Virus record (IMG/VR): IMGVR_UViG_3300043172_000650
Location: 1 to 27,389 of that record
Source of the DNA: a virus
Length of the DNA: 27,389 bases
Reading direction: 5' to 3' (one strand)
Shown: positions 1 through 5,572 of the stretch, piece by piece
Layout: each line of letters opens with the position of its first letter
Position numbering within the stretch: position 1 is the stretch's first letter
The notes under the pieces: generated by a model
What the model was told of the DNA's origin: nothing
What the model saw: the letters and a program-made list of their open reading frames with translations, nothing else
Database searches by the model: none
Position numbers and translations under genes: made by a program

Positions 1-1506
1 TGCGTCGAGGATTTCGACGACTTCGAAGCTCGGGGGCGTCTGCTCTCCGTGGACCGGGAGCCCGCCGAAGACTACGAGGCCAAGGAGTGGGGGAGTGGCG
101 TACCTGCAGCAGCCCAGCGTGCCATCATGGCGAGCCGGGTACTCCGCGTTCTATTCACCCGAGCAGACGGGCAGCGAGATGAGTCCGATGCGGACTTCCA
201 TGCTGCGTGCCTGCTTGCAGAGGCCGGCGTCTCGATGGCCGATGCGGAGCATGCGCTCCGGTATCGGCGAGAGAGGGTTGGCGCGAAGCCCCATACGTGG
301 AAGGATTACTTCAAGACAACCATTCGAAAGGCATACGGGAAGCAGGGTCAAGCGCCACCGGAGCCAGAGCCCGAGCCGGGTTCGACCAAGAGCTCCGCAG
401 AGGAAGAGACCGAATCCTCGTCGGAGAAGACCGCATTTGAATTGGCCTTTGCACCCGAGAACATGACCGTGGAGTTCGCATTCGATAGCAAACCTGAGCC
501 GCTCGAGTTTCTGGTCGAGGGATTCTTCCCGGCCAAAGAGACGGCCTTGCTCGTCGGCCCTGGCGGTGCCGGCAAGGGCTTCTGGCAGATGGAGCTTGCC
601 CGGTGCTTGGTGTTGGGTGAGCCCTTCGGGCCTCACAAGGTAGTGAAGCCTCGTGGCGTGCTGATGATCTCGCTCGAAGACGACCGCCTGGAATTCCATC
701 GGCGCCTAACGGCGATGCTCGACTTCCACTACAACGGCCATGACGAGGTCTGGCGGCGCGATCTGCTCGACGTCTTCATGCGTCGGATGCTCTTCGTGAG
801 TGGGTGTGGGATCTCAGAGTTCAAGCTGGGCGACTTGAGCCCGCTGCGTGGCGCCATCTATCAGGCCGTGAACCAGCACCTCGAAGAGCCGGGCCTGATC
901 ATGCTCGACCCGCTGGGGAGGCTGTTGCCTGCCGGCGCCAAGCTGAACGATCAGGCTGCAGCCGCGGATCTGATCACGGCGATGGATGCGATCCGGGTAG
1001 ACACGGGCGCGGCGGTGCTTGCAGCCCACCATGCCAACAAGGCGGCTCGGAAAGAGGGCGAGATGGGCAACGCCGTGGCTGCCACCGGGAGCGCCCAGCT
1101 GGTGGATCTGGTGCGATTAGTGGTCAACCTCTGGGATCCGGGTGCCGAAGAGTATCCCGAGGAGGATAACGCCAGCGAGTTCGGGTATGCGCGGCAGCGG
1201 GCGGTCAAGAGCAACCGGACCAAGTCAGACCTCTCGGGGCTCTGGTGGCGGCGTGAAGAGGGTGGCGTCTTGTCTTACTGCCCGGTCGCGAGCAAGCAGG
1301 GCAAGGTCGAGAATTGGATCCTCGACATGATCGAGATGGCCGGGCACCCCCTCCCGGTGGGTGTGATTCGGGACAAGATGAAGGCCGATCACGAGACCAG
1401 CCGCCGGCCTGTCGACGCTGCCCTGACCTCGATGGTGGAGGAGGAGATCCTGTTCAAGAAGGTCGAGTCCAACAGCGTCCTCTACGGTATTAGCGGGGGG
1501 AATTGA
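1..1506 (+). CDS. RepA-like replicative helicase / primase-helicase, 5' partial
   Basis: The frame is open from the first base, so the gene probably starts left of the window; a GTG at 49 gives 485 aa but has no convincing ribosome site. Counting from 49, residues 42-75 (RDESDADFHAACLLAEAG and on) resemble the helical linker that follows primase domains. Residues 101-130 are a Pro/Glu/Ser-rich linker. A RecA/RepA-like ATPase domain follows, with Walker A GPGGAGKG (170-177), Walker B-like LIMLDPLG (283-290) and the HHANK motif near 327 typical of RepA/AAA_25 ATPases. The last 65 residues look like a winged helix. By family knowledge it would be a hexameric ATPase unwinding phage DNA at replication. 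Whether a primase domain is fused upstream cannot be seen. Confidence 0.85.
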   Translation, partial: CVEDFDDFEARGRLLSVDREPAEDYEAKEWGSGVPAAAQRAIMASRVLRVLFTRADGQRDESDADFHAACLLAEAGVSMADAEHALRYRRERVGAKPHTWKDYFKTTIRKAYGKQGQAPPEPEPEPGSTKSSAEEETESSSEKTAFELAFAPENMTVEFAFDSKPEPLEFLVEGFFPAKETALLVGPGGAGKGFWQMELARCLVLGEPFGPHKVVKPRGVLMISLEDDRLEFHRRLTAMLDFHYNGHDEVWRRDLLDVFMRRMLFVSGCGISEFKLGDLSPLRGAIYQAVNQHLEEPGLIMLDPLGRLLPAGAKLNDQAAAADLITAMDAIRVDTGAAVLAAHHANKAARKEGEMGNAVAATGSAQLVDLVRLVVNLWDPGAEEYPEEDNASEFGYARQRAVKSNRTKSDLSGLWWRREEGGVLSYCPVASKQGKVENWILDMIEMAGHPLPVGVIRDKMKADHETSRRPVDAALTSMVEEEILFKKVESNSVLYGISGGN

Positions 1507-1531
1507 CCATGCGTAGGGGTTTCACTATGAG
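1503..1531 (+). promoter_or_regulatory. Candidate sigma70 promoter overlapping the helicase stop
   Basis: TTGACC (1503-1508) and TATGAG (1526-1531) are separated by exactly 17 bases, matching the -35/-10 consensus at 5/6 and 4/6 positions. Transcription would begin near 1538 and read into the small-gene cluster from 1776. The -10 element overlaps the first TGAGCAATAG motif (1528-1537), so a protein bound there could block the promoter. This is a consensus match only. Confidence 0.45.
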
Positions 1532-1689
1532 CAATAGATCAGAGCAGCTCGCTATTGTACAGAGGGTGAGCAACTAGGAAAGCTCAATGAAACCAGGAGG
1601 TTAATGCTATTGCTCACTAGGTACACACTGATCATGTCAAGATGGGCTCTAAGTGCCCGTAATCGTTGCAGTTGATCAGTTGCTCACCC
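1528..1689. repeat. Four TGAGCAA motifs forming two interleaved inverted repeats
   Basis: The 7-mer TGAGCAA occurs at 1528-1534 and 1567-1573 on the + strand and inverted at 1610-1616 and 1680-1686. Copies 1 and 3 form a perfect 10-bp inverted repeat (TGAGCAATAG at 1528-1537 with CTATTGCTCA at 1607-1616). Copies 2 and 4 form a perfect 12-bp one (GGGTGAGCAACT at 1564-1575 with AGTTGCTCACCC at 1678-1689). The two pairs cross, so both cannot form in one nested fold. A shorter CAATAG/CTATTG pair (1532-1537 with 1552-1557) lies inside. Possible roles are operators for a dimeric repressor, replication iterons next to the helicase gene, or RNA elements. Confidence 0.65.
1604..1675 (+). CDS. Possible 23-aa leader peptide (uncertain)
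   Basis: A short ORF (MLLLTRYTLIMSRWALSARNRCS) begins three bases after a perfect AGGAGG at 1595-1600, which is an unusually short spacing. It lies inside the repeat-rich non-coding region and overlaps copy 3 of the TGAGCAA motif. It could be a translated leader that influences the downstream hairpins, or the ribosome site may be chance. A 16-aa ORF at 1527-1577 upstream has no ribosome site and is not called. Confidence 0.2.
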   Translation: MLLLTRYTLIMSRWALSARNRCS

Positions 1690-1691
1690 CC

Positions 1692-1730
1692 CACCCCCTA
1701 CGGGGGTGTATTGCCGGCGGGCAACACCCC
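1692..1730 (+). promoter_or_regulatory. Two mutually exclusive hairpins (attenuator-like)
   Basis: Hairpin A pairs CACCCCC (1692-1698) with GGGGGTG (1702-1708) around a 3-base loop. Hairpin B pairs GGGGTG (1703-1708) plus TTGCC (1711-1715) with GGCAA (1720-1724) plus CACCCC (1725-1730), around a GGCG loop with a TA bulge. Both use the same G-run, so only one can form at a time. They sit 45-80 bases before the start codon at 1776. No U-tract follows either hairpin, so simple intrinsic termination is not obvious. Confidence 0.5.
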
Positions 1731-1775
1731 TCGTAAGAAGTGTCTATGTGTGGAAAACAACACGGAGGAGAATCG

Positions 1776-2024
1776 ATGACCACCACCACCAAAAAGTACG
1801 ATGTCGCTATCGCATGCCGAGTCTGGATCTCGGCTACTCAGCACTTGCATCGAGCGGTCAGCGCTCGACCACCCCGAGAGCGAGATAAGGTCTGCACTGC
1901 GCTCAACACCGCTGCGCACATCGTCGAGGCGCTGGTCAAACGCGTGGAAGCAGAGCCCAATGCCGCGCAGTCCGCACTGCCGATCGAGGAGATTGGTAAA
2001 CAAAACCAGGAGGTTGGCAAGTGA
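1776..2024 (+). CDS. Small hypothetical phage protein
   Basis: The 82-aa product starts MTTTTKKYDVAIACRVWISA. I chose ATG 1776 because GGAGGAG (1764-1770) lies five bases upstream; an in-frame upstream start at 1740 has no such site. The body is mostly helical (ATQHLHRAVSARPP..., AAHIVEALVKRVEAE) with no recognisable motif. The stop overlaps the next gene's GTG, indicating translational coupling. It is the first gene after the long regulatory region. Function not recognised. Confidence 0.75.
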   Translation: MTTTTKKYDVAIACRVWISATQHLHRAVSARPPRERDKVCTALNTAAHIVEALVKRVEAEPNAAQSALPIEEIGKQNQEVGK

Positions 2025-2275
2025 ACGTACCCAAAGACATCTCGGACGAGCAGCTCTCGCAGGCGCTCCGAACCGCGATCGAGAAGTTGATTGATACTGT
2101 GCGCGACTCGGGCAAACCCGTGGATATCGCTTGCTTTATCATGATTCCAGACCACGAGCGATCCGAGTTCACGGGCTGCTTCTTCGGCACACTGCCGCCC
2201 GAAGTCGCCAAGGAACTCATCATCGCTGTGGCAAAAGGCGAGGAGTTCGACCCCAAGACCCAGACCGCGCACTGA
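2021..2275 (+). CDS. Small hypothetical phage protein
   Basis: 84 aa from a GTG that overlaps the previous stop, with AGGAGG at 2008-2013 seven bases upstream. The sequence alternates helical segments (ISDEQLSQALRTAIEKLIDTV, PPEVAKELIIAVAKGEEFD) with a central hydrophobic strand (PVDIACFIMIPDHERSEFTGCFFG), which suggests a compact alpha/beta fold. No family was recognised. Transcription may end shortly after it, because a strong hairpin lies at 2386-2426. Confidence 0.75.
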   Translation: MNVPKDISDEQLSQALRTAIEKLIDTVRDSGKPVDIACFIMIPDHERSEFTGCFFGTLPPEVAKELIIAVAKGEEFDPKTQTAH

Positions 2276-2385
2276 ATTCCGTAGACAAAACGGGGGAGTT
2301 GGGTTACGAGTGTGGCGACACGATTGCGAGGGCTCGGACCTTCCGAGTGCCAAGCACCAGACGAAGACCAGCGACCAAAGGCCGT

Positions 2386-2426
2386 GGGGCCGGTGAGAAC
2401 CTTCTGTTCTTTTTCTCACTGGCCCC
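2386..2426 (+). terminator. 14-bp hairpin, terminator-like
   Basis: Bases 2386-2399 pair with 2413-2426 over 14 positions including one G-U, around a 13-base loop. The 3' side is followed by TTGTCC rather than a clean U-run. It lies in the 177-base non-coding stretch 2276-2452, which also holds two small hairpins: GTGT/ACAC at 2310-2321 and CTCGGA/TCCGAG at 2333-2347. It separates the 1776-2275 pair from the genes starting at 2453. Confidence 0.55.
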
Positions 2427-2452
2427 TTGTCCTGACACCCGGAGGAGACAGC

Positions 2453-2680
2453 ATGCTGACACCGTTCGGAAAACCCCGGAAGCCGGCAGGGTACACAGGT
2501 GCGTCAGGACCCAACTCACCGGGACGCATGCCGAAGAAGAATGCCTCGAAGGGCGGAAGCAAAGCAACACCCAACGCCGAGACACTCGGCGTGGATGAGG
2601 TCGACGGCAGCGTGCCGGGCCATGACTACGGAACCAACGAGGTCGGAGCGTACTCGCGCGAATTGCCGATGGAGAAGTAA
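2453..2680 (+). CDS. Small basic, low-complexity hypothetical protein
   Basis: 75 aa from ATG 2453, preceded by GGAGGAG at 2441-2447. The frame is open further upstream, but that part runs through the hairpin and has no start with a ribosome site. The product is rich in Pro, Gly, Lys and Ser (FGKPRKPAGYTGASGPNS, then PGRMPKKNASKGGSK) with an acidic tail, and is probably disordered. The MPKK segment after a GPNSP stretch resembles the product of 11041-11235. Role unknown. Confidence 0.65.
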   Translation: MLTPFGKPRKPAGYTGASGPNSPGRMPKKNASKGGSKATPNAETLGVDEVDGSVPGHDYGTNEVGAYSRELPMEK

Positions 2681-2683
2681 ACC

Positions 2684-2818
2684 GTGCCCACTATGCGTGG
2701 CACGAGACCTGCCAAGCGTAACAAGCACAACGTACGCTCGGCACCTACGACCAAGGGTAAGCCGCCTAACACGCCGCTACCCAAACCCAAGGCGCGCAAA
2801 GCCAGAGCTCCACGATGA
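2684..2818 (+). CDS. 44-aa very basic peptide
   Basis: A short ORF opens with GTG 2684, six bases after GGAGAAG (2671-2677), and ends with a TGA that overlaps the ATG of the next gene (ATGA at 2815-2818). The product begins MPTMRGTRPAKRNKHNVRSA and ends KPKARKARAPR, with about a third Lys/Arg and many Pro. The tight coupling on both sides supports a real gene despite its size. It may bind nucleic acid, by composition only. Confidence 0.55.
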   Translation: MPTMRGTRPAKRNKHNVRSAPTTKGKPPNTPLPKPKARKARAPR

Positions 2819-3111
2819 CGAGACCGGGGCCGAAGCTGGGCAGCAAGCAGGCCGCCAAACCCAAACCCACACACTCGTTCTCACCTACACTCAAGCAGGT
2901 AGAATTCGTTCGGCTACGGATAATCGAGTCGCTCGAGTCTTGCGGCTACGGCATCGTGCGCTTAGCCAACGCCGCCACCACCTGGGATCCGCTCGACGAG
3001 ATCATACGCGTGGAAACAGAGCTTGCGCGGTACGACGAGTACTGGCGAGCCGTGGGCGACTCGGCGATCCAGTTCAAGCGCAACGAGAGGGGCGAAGAGA
3101 TTGAGCACTGA
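2815..3111 (+). CDS. Hypothetical protein, possible small terminase-like N-terminus
   Basis: 98 aa starting MTRPGPKLGSKQAAKPKPTH. The RPGPK opening recalls P27-type small terminase subunits, but that is a weak resemblance and the rest does not confirm it. A helical segment (TLKQVEFVRLRIIESLESCG) is followed by IVRLANAATTWDPLDEIIRV and an ELARYDEYWRAVG helix. It starts within the stop of the 44-aa gene and its 3' end overlaps the likely TTG start of the next gene by 11 bases. Confidence 0.7.
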   Translation: MTRPGPKLGSKQAAKPKPTHSFSPTLKQVEFVRLRIIESLESCGYGIVRLANAATTWDPLDEIIRVETELARYDEYWRAVGDSAIQFKRNERGEEIEH

Positions 3112-3466
3112 GAGTGCTGATAAACAGCAGGACAACACCAAGGGGCGGTATGACCACCTCAAGGCACACCACTGGAAGCCCGGCCAGTCAGGCAACCCGA
3201 AGGGCAGGCCCAAGCGCGAGAGCTTCGAGAGCATCGTGCAGCGACTGCTCGACCTCGACCACCCCGACAAGGACGTCGACTGCTCGCGGCGTGAGTACAT
3301 CGCCCGCCAGTTCGTGGACATGATGGAGGGGCGAAACGATAAGGTGTTGAAAGAGTTTGCAGACCGGGTGTGGCCCAAGCTGACCAAGCACGAGATCACA
3401 GGCCGAGACGGCGAGCCCGTGGACTTCAGGCAGATCATCGAGAAGGCGAGGAGCGAGGATGACTGA
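3101..3466 (+). CDS. DUF5681-domain-like protein
   Basis: Residues near 25-40 contain WKPGQSGNPKGRPK, the signature of DUF5681 phage proteins (typically F-KPGQSGNPKGRPKG). A helical region follows (SFESIVQRLLDLDHPDK, YIARQFVDMMEGRNDKVLKEFADRVW). The frame is open upstream to 3023 but that part is a shadow of the previous gene. I prefer TTG 3101, preceded by GAGAGGGGCGAAGAGA, giving 121 aa starting MSTESADKQQ. DUF5681 genes are common near packaging genes in phages, but their function is not established. The start is less sure than the gene. Confidence 0.75.
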   Translation: MSTESADKQQDNTKGRYDHLKAHHWKPGQSGNPKGRPKRESFESIVQRLLDLDHPDKDVDCSRREYIARQFVDMMEGRNDKVLKEFADRVWPKLTKHEITGRDGEPVDFRQIIEKARSEDD

Positions 3467-3995
3467 GACCACACCTCCGTTCGGACAGCAACATGTGCTC
3501 GACCGTGGCTGTGCTTGCACCGTATGCACGCAAGCGTTCTACCTTGAGCGCCGCGAGTCTCGACCCGAGGTCGACAAGGCATTCGACAAGCTGAAGGTGC
3601 GCGACGCCGTGGCGTGCCATCGCTGCGGCAGGCTCACTGCCAACGCGATCGGATACTGCGACCAGCACACGGACAGCCTCAAGGCTCACGCGACGGCGAC
3701 TGACAAGGAGCCGTCAGCGCAGAAGGGCAATGGCACGCCGTTCATGTCTGCTGTGGGCACCGACAACTGGGTGCATCGCAGCGTGGGCATGAAGTGCTCG
3801 ACCTGCATGTGGTACTCGCCGAAGGTTGGCAGGCCGATCAGTGATGAGGCTGCGGCCAAGCTGATCGAGGGGCGAGGCGCTGTCGGACGATGCCGCAAGC
3901 ACTCGCCGACACTGCAGGGCTGGCCGGTCATGTACGCCGCCGACTGGTGCGGCGACCACAAGCTCGATGAGGAGAAGGTCAATGGCAACGCCTGA
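3459..3995 (+). CDS. Cys-rich, probable zinc-binding phage protein
   Basis: 178 aa with AGGAG at 3449-3453 five bases before the ATG. Three cysteine/histidine clusters are visible: CACTVC near residue 18, CHRCG with YCDQH near 53-70, and a C-terminal unit with CSTCMWY, GRCRKHSP and DWCGDHK. The last unit matches a recurring phage protein pattern (CxxC, later GxCRxxxP, W and DDWCGEW-like). This suggests one or more structural zinc sites. Enzymatic residues are not apparent. It is followed by the Acb2-like gene with overlap. Confidence 0.7.
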   Translation: MTETTPPFGQQHVLDRGCACTVCTQAFYLERRESRPEVDKAFDKLKVRDAVACHRCGRLTANAIGYCDQHTDSLKAHATATDKEPSAQKGNGTPFMSAVGTDNWVHRSVGMKCSTCMWYSPKVGRPISDEAAAKLIEGRGAVGRCRKHSPTLQGWPVMYAADWCGDHKLDEEKVNGNA

Positions 3996-4206
3996 CGACG
4001 TTCGCAACTGGTTCACCTACCACCAGCCGACCGACGACCAGCAGGAGCGGTACGCGGAGCTGCGCGATGCGTTCCGTGAGCTGGCCGACGAGATCCTGAT
4101 GAAGACGCCGTCCTGTGCCGACCAGACCGCGGCTCTTCGAATGCTGCGCGAGACGGCGATGGCGGTCAACCAGACGATCGCTTGCAACGAGGACGCGAAG
4201 CCATGA
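3982..4206 (+). CDS. Acb2/Tad1-like cyclic-nucleotide sponge (putative anti-CBASS)
   Basis: The 74-aa product begins MATPDDVRNWFTYHQPTDDQ. It carries the sequence pattern I associate with the Acb2/Tad1 hairpin family: FTYHxPxxxQxERYxxLRD, then a helix RELADEI, then TPxxxxxxxALRxLRExxMxxNxxIAcNE. Acb2 proteins are small phage proteins that assemble into hexamers and sequester the cyclic di- and trinucleotides that activate CBASS effectors; Tad1 proteins sequester the Thoeris signal. Start ATG 3982 has AGGAGAAGG upstream; an in-frame TTG/ATG region further upstream is less likely. It overlaps both neighbours, in a cluster of small accessory genes. Assignment is by motif memory; which ligand it would bind cannot be told. 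Confidence 0.72.
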   Translation: MATPDDVRNWFTYHQPTDDQQERYAELRDAFRELADEILMKTPSCADQTAALRMLRETAMAVNQTIACNEDAKP

Positions 4207-4574
4207 GAGGCGGGCTTGCAAACATCTATTCAAACGCCTTCGCACCTAGCGGTGCGCTGGCCCGGCAAGACAACCTGCCGGTGTACACGGAGAATTGGCT
4301 CTCGCACAGCGAGGACCAAGACGGCTGGCGTAACCAGCCGCAGTCCGGTGCGCTGCGTGTGAAGATGGATGCGCACCAGTACGCCATGCTCATGAATCAC
4401 CTTGCAACCCAGGAGCACACCGGCACGCACGGTGCGATGGAAGCGCTCGACCGCGACGGATACGGGATCAACGTGGAGTTCGAGTACGAGTCGCTGCGTC
4501 AGGCGAAGAAGGAAGTGATCAGCGCAGGTGGACTCGCGGCCCAAGATGGCCGGCGAGCATACAGGAGATTCTGA
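4203..4574 (+). CDS. Hypothetical phage protein
   Basis: 123 aa from ATG 4203, which overlaps the Acb2-like stop (ATGA). An in-frame TTG at 4182 is less likely. The product contains ALARQDNLPVYTENWLSHSE, DAHQYAMLMNHLATQEHTGT and a basic tail (GGLAAQDGRRAYRRF). No domain recognised. Its stop overlaps the start of the Ala/Gly-rich gene, so it may be expressed with the structural proteins that follow. Confidence 0.7.
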   Translation: MRGGLANIYSNAFAPSGALARQDNLPVYTENWLSHSEDQDGWRNQPQSGALRVKMDAHQYAMLMNHLATQEHTGTHGAMEALDRDGYGINVEFEYESLRQAKKEVISAGGLAAQDGRRAYRRF

Positions 4575-5572
4575 TGCCCTTTCTAGCCGCGATTCCGGCA
4601 GCGCTAGGCGCAGCAGCGAGTGCAGTAGGTACCGGTGCAGCCGCAGCTGCAGGTGCAATCGGCAGCGCAGCGGGAGCCGTGGGCTCGGCGATTGGCGGCG
4701 GGCTATCAAGCGCAGCAGGTGCTGTCGGTTCGGCTCTTGGCGGCGGCGCAGGCGGCGCAGCTGGCGGGTCGCTGGCCGGGATGGCCGGCGCAGGCGCAGG
4801 CGGCGCAGGTGTAGTGGCCGGCGGCGCAGGTGGTGGTATCGCGGGCGGACTCGGCGGCGGGCTGGCTGGTGGAGCAGGCGCGGCTGGCGGTATGGGCGCT
4901 GGCTCGCTCGGCGCAATGGGCGGCGGCGTGGCAGCTGGCACAGGGCAGCTGGCCGGCATCGCAGCGGGCGCACCCGGTGGCGGCATGGGCGCGCTGGCAG
5001 GCGGCGGTACGATGGCACCCGGGCAGATGACGGCGATGGCCGGGCAAGGCGCGACGGGATCGCTGGCTCCAGTGGGCGGCATGACTCCGACAGCTACGGG
5101 CGCATCGCTCACGGCCCCGAGCATGACGCCGATGACCTCGGTTCCGACGGCTACACCAACAGCGGTCGCCACGCCAGCATCGCAACCCGCAGTCTTCGGC
5201 GATGTGTCGATGGGCATGCCGACCTCGAATTTCGGTGTGCAAGGGCCGGCAGCGCAGATCGGGCCAGGGGGCGGGTCGTTTACTCCCACGGCAGAGCTGC
5301 CGATGCAGAATGCGGCGCAACCCGCGAACATGATGGACAACCTCAAGGCCAAGCTCGGCGAGCTGGGCTACGACGACTACATGGACATGGCGCAGCAGGC
5401 GATGGAAGGCATGAGTGGCCAGGGCGGCGGTGAAGAGCAGGGCGGCATGGCTGGCCCGCCACCGATGCAGCCCGGTCAGCCACTGGGCGCTGTCAACCAG
5501 ATGCAGAACTACCTCTCGCCGCTGATGGGCGGCGGTGGTGGTGGTGGCGGTCAAGGAGGTCTGTTCGGGTGA
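4574..5572 (+). CDS. Ala/Gly-rich protein, candidate virion or membrane-active protein
   Basis: 332 aa. Roughly the first 150 residues are almost entirely Ala and Gly with scattered Ser, Val, Ile and Met (AASAVGTGAAAAAGAIGSAA and on), a hydrophobic low-complexity stretch that could insert in or cross a membrane. A Pro/Thr-rich middle follows, then a helical segment (NLKAKLGELGYDDYMDMAQQ), and a Gly-rich end with eight consecutive Gly. Similar proteins sit among the head and ejection genes of podoviruses. Its stop overlaps the GTG of the next gene. A role in DNA ejection is inference from composition and position. Confidence 0.75.
   Translation: MPFLAAIPAALGAAASAVGTGAAAAAGAIGSAAGAVGSAIGGGLSSAAGAVGSALGGGAGGAAGGSLAGMAGAGAGGAGVVAGGAGGGIAGGLGGGLAGGAGAAGGMGAGSLGAMGGGVAAGTGQLAGIAAGAPGGGMGALAGGGTMAPGQMTAMAGQGATGSLAPVGGMTPTATGASLTAPSMTPMTSVPTATPTAVATPASQPAVFGDVSMGMPTSNFGVQGPAAQIGPGGGSFTPTAELPMQNAAQPANMMDNLKAKLGELGYDDYMDMAQQAMEGMSGQGGGEEQGGMAGPPPMQPGQPLGAVNQMQNYLSPLMGGGGGGGGQGGLFG

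Noticed and set aside
1711-1739. Second promoter-like pair TTGCCG-N17-TAAGAA
   Set aside because: Only 4/6 and 3/6 matches, and the -35 lies inside hairpin B; too weak to call.
1507-1775. tRNA or other known RNA gene in the main non-coding region
   Set aside because: No cloverleaf-like arms or TPsiC-box were found by eye; the inverted repeats are better explained as regulatory or origin motifs.
3023-3100. ATG at 3023 as start of the DUF5681-like gene
   Set aside because: It would overlap the 2815-3111 gene by 89 bases and the added residues are Arg/Ser/Thr-rich shadow sequence without a ribosome site.
4600-5000. GGCGGCGCAGG-type DNA repeats
   Set aside because: Explained by Gly and Ala codon runs in the coding frame rather than by a separate DNA repeat or CRISPR; spacing is irregular.
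4519-5352. 277-aa Pro/Ala-rich - strand frame and a 301-aa Arg/Ser-rich + strand frame (4528-5433)
   Set aside because: Both are alternative readings of the Ala/Gly codon runs of the 4574-5572 gene; Pro-rich and Arg-rich readings are the expected shadows.
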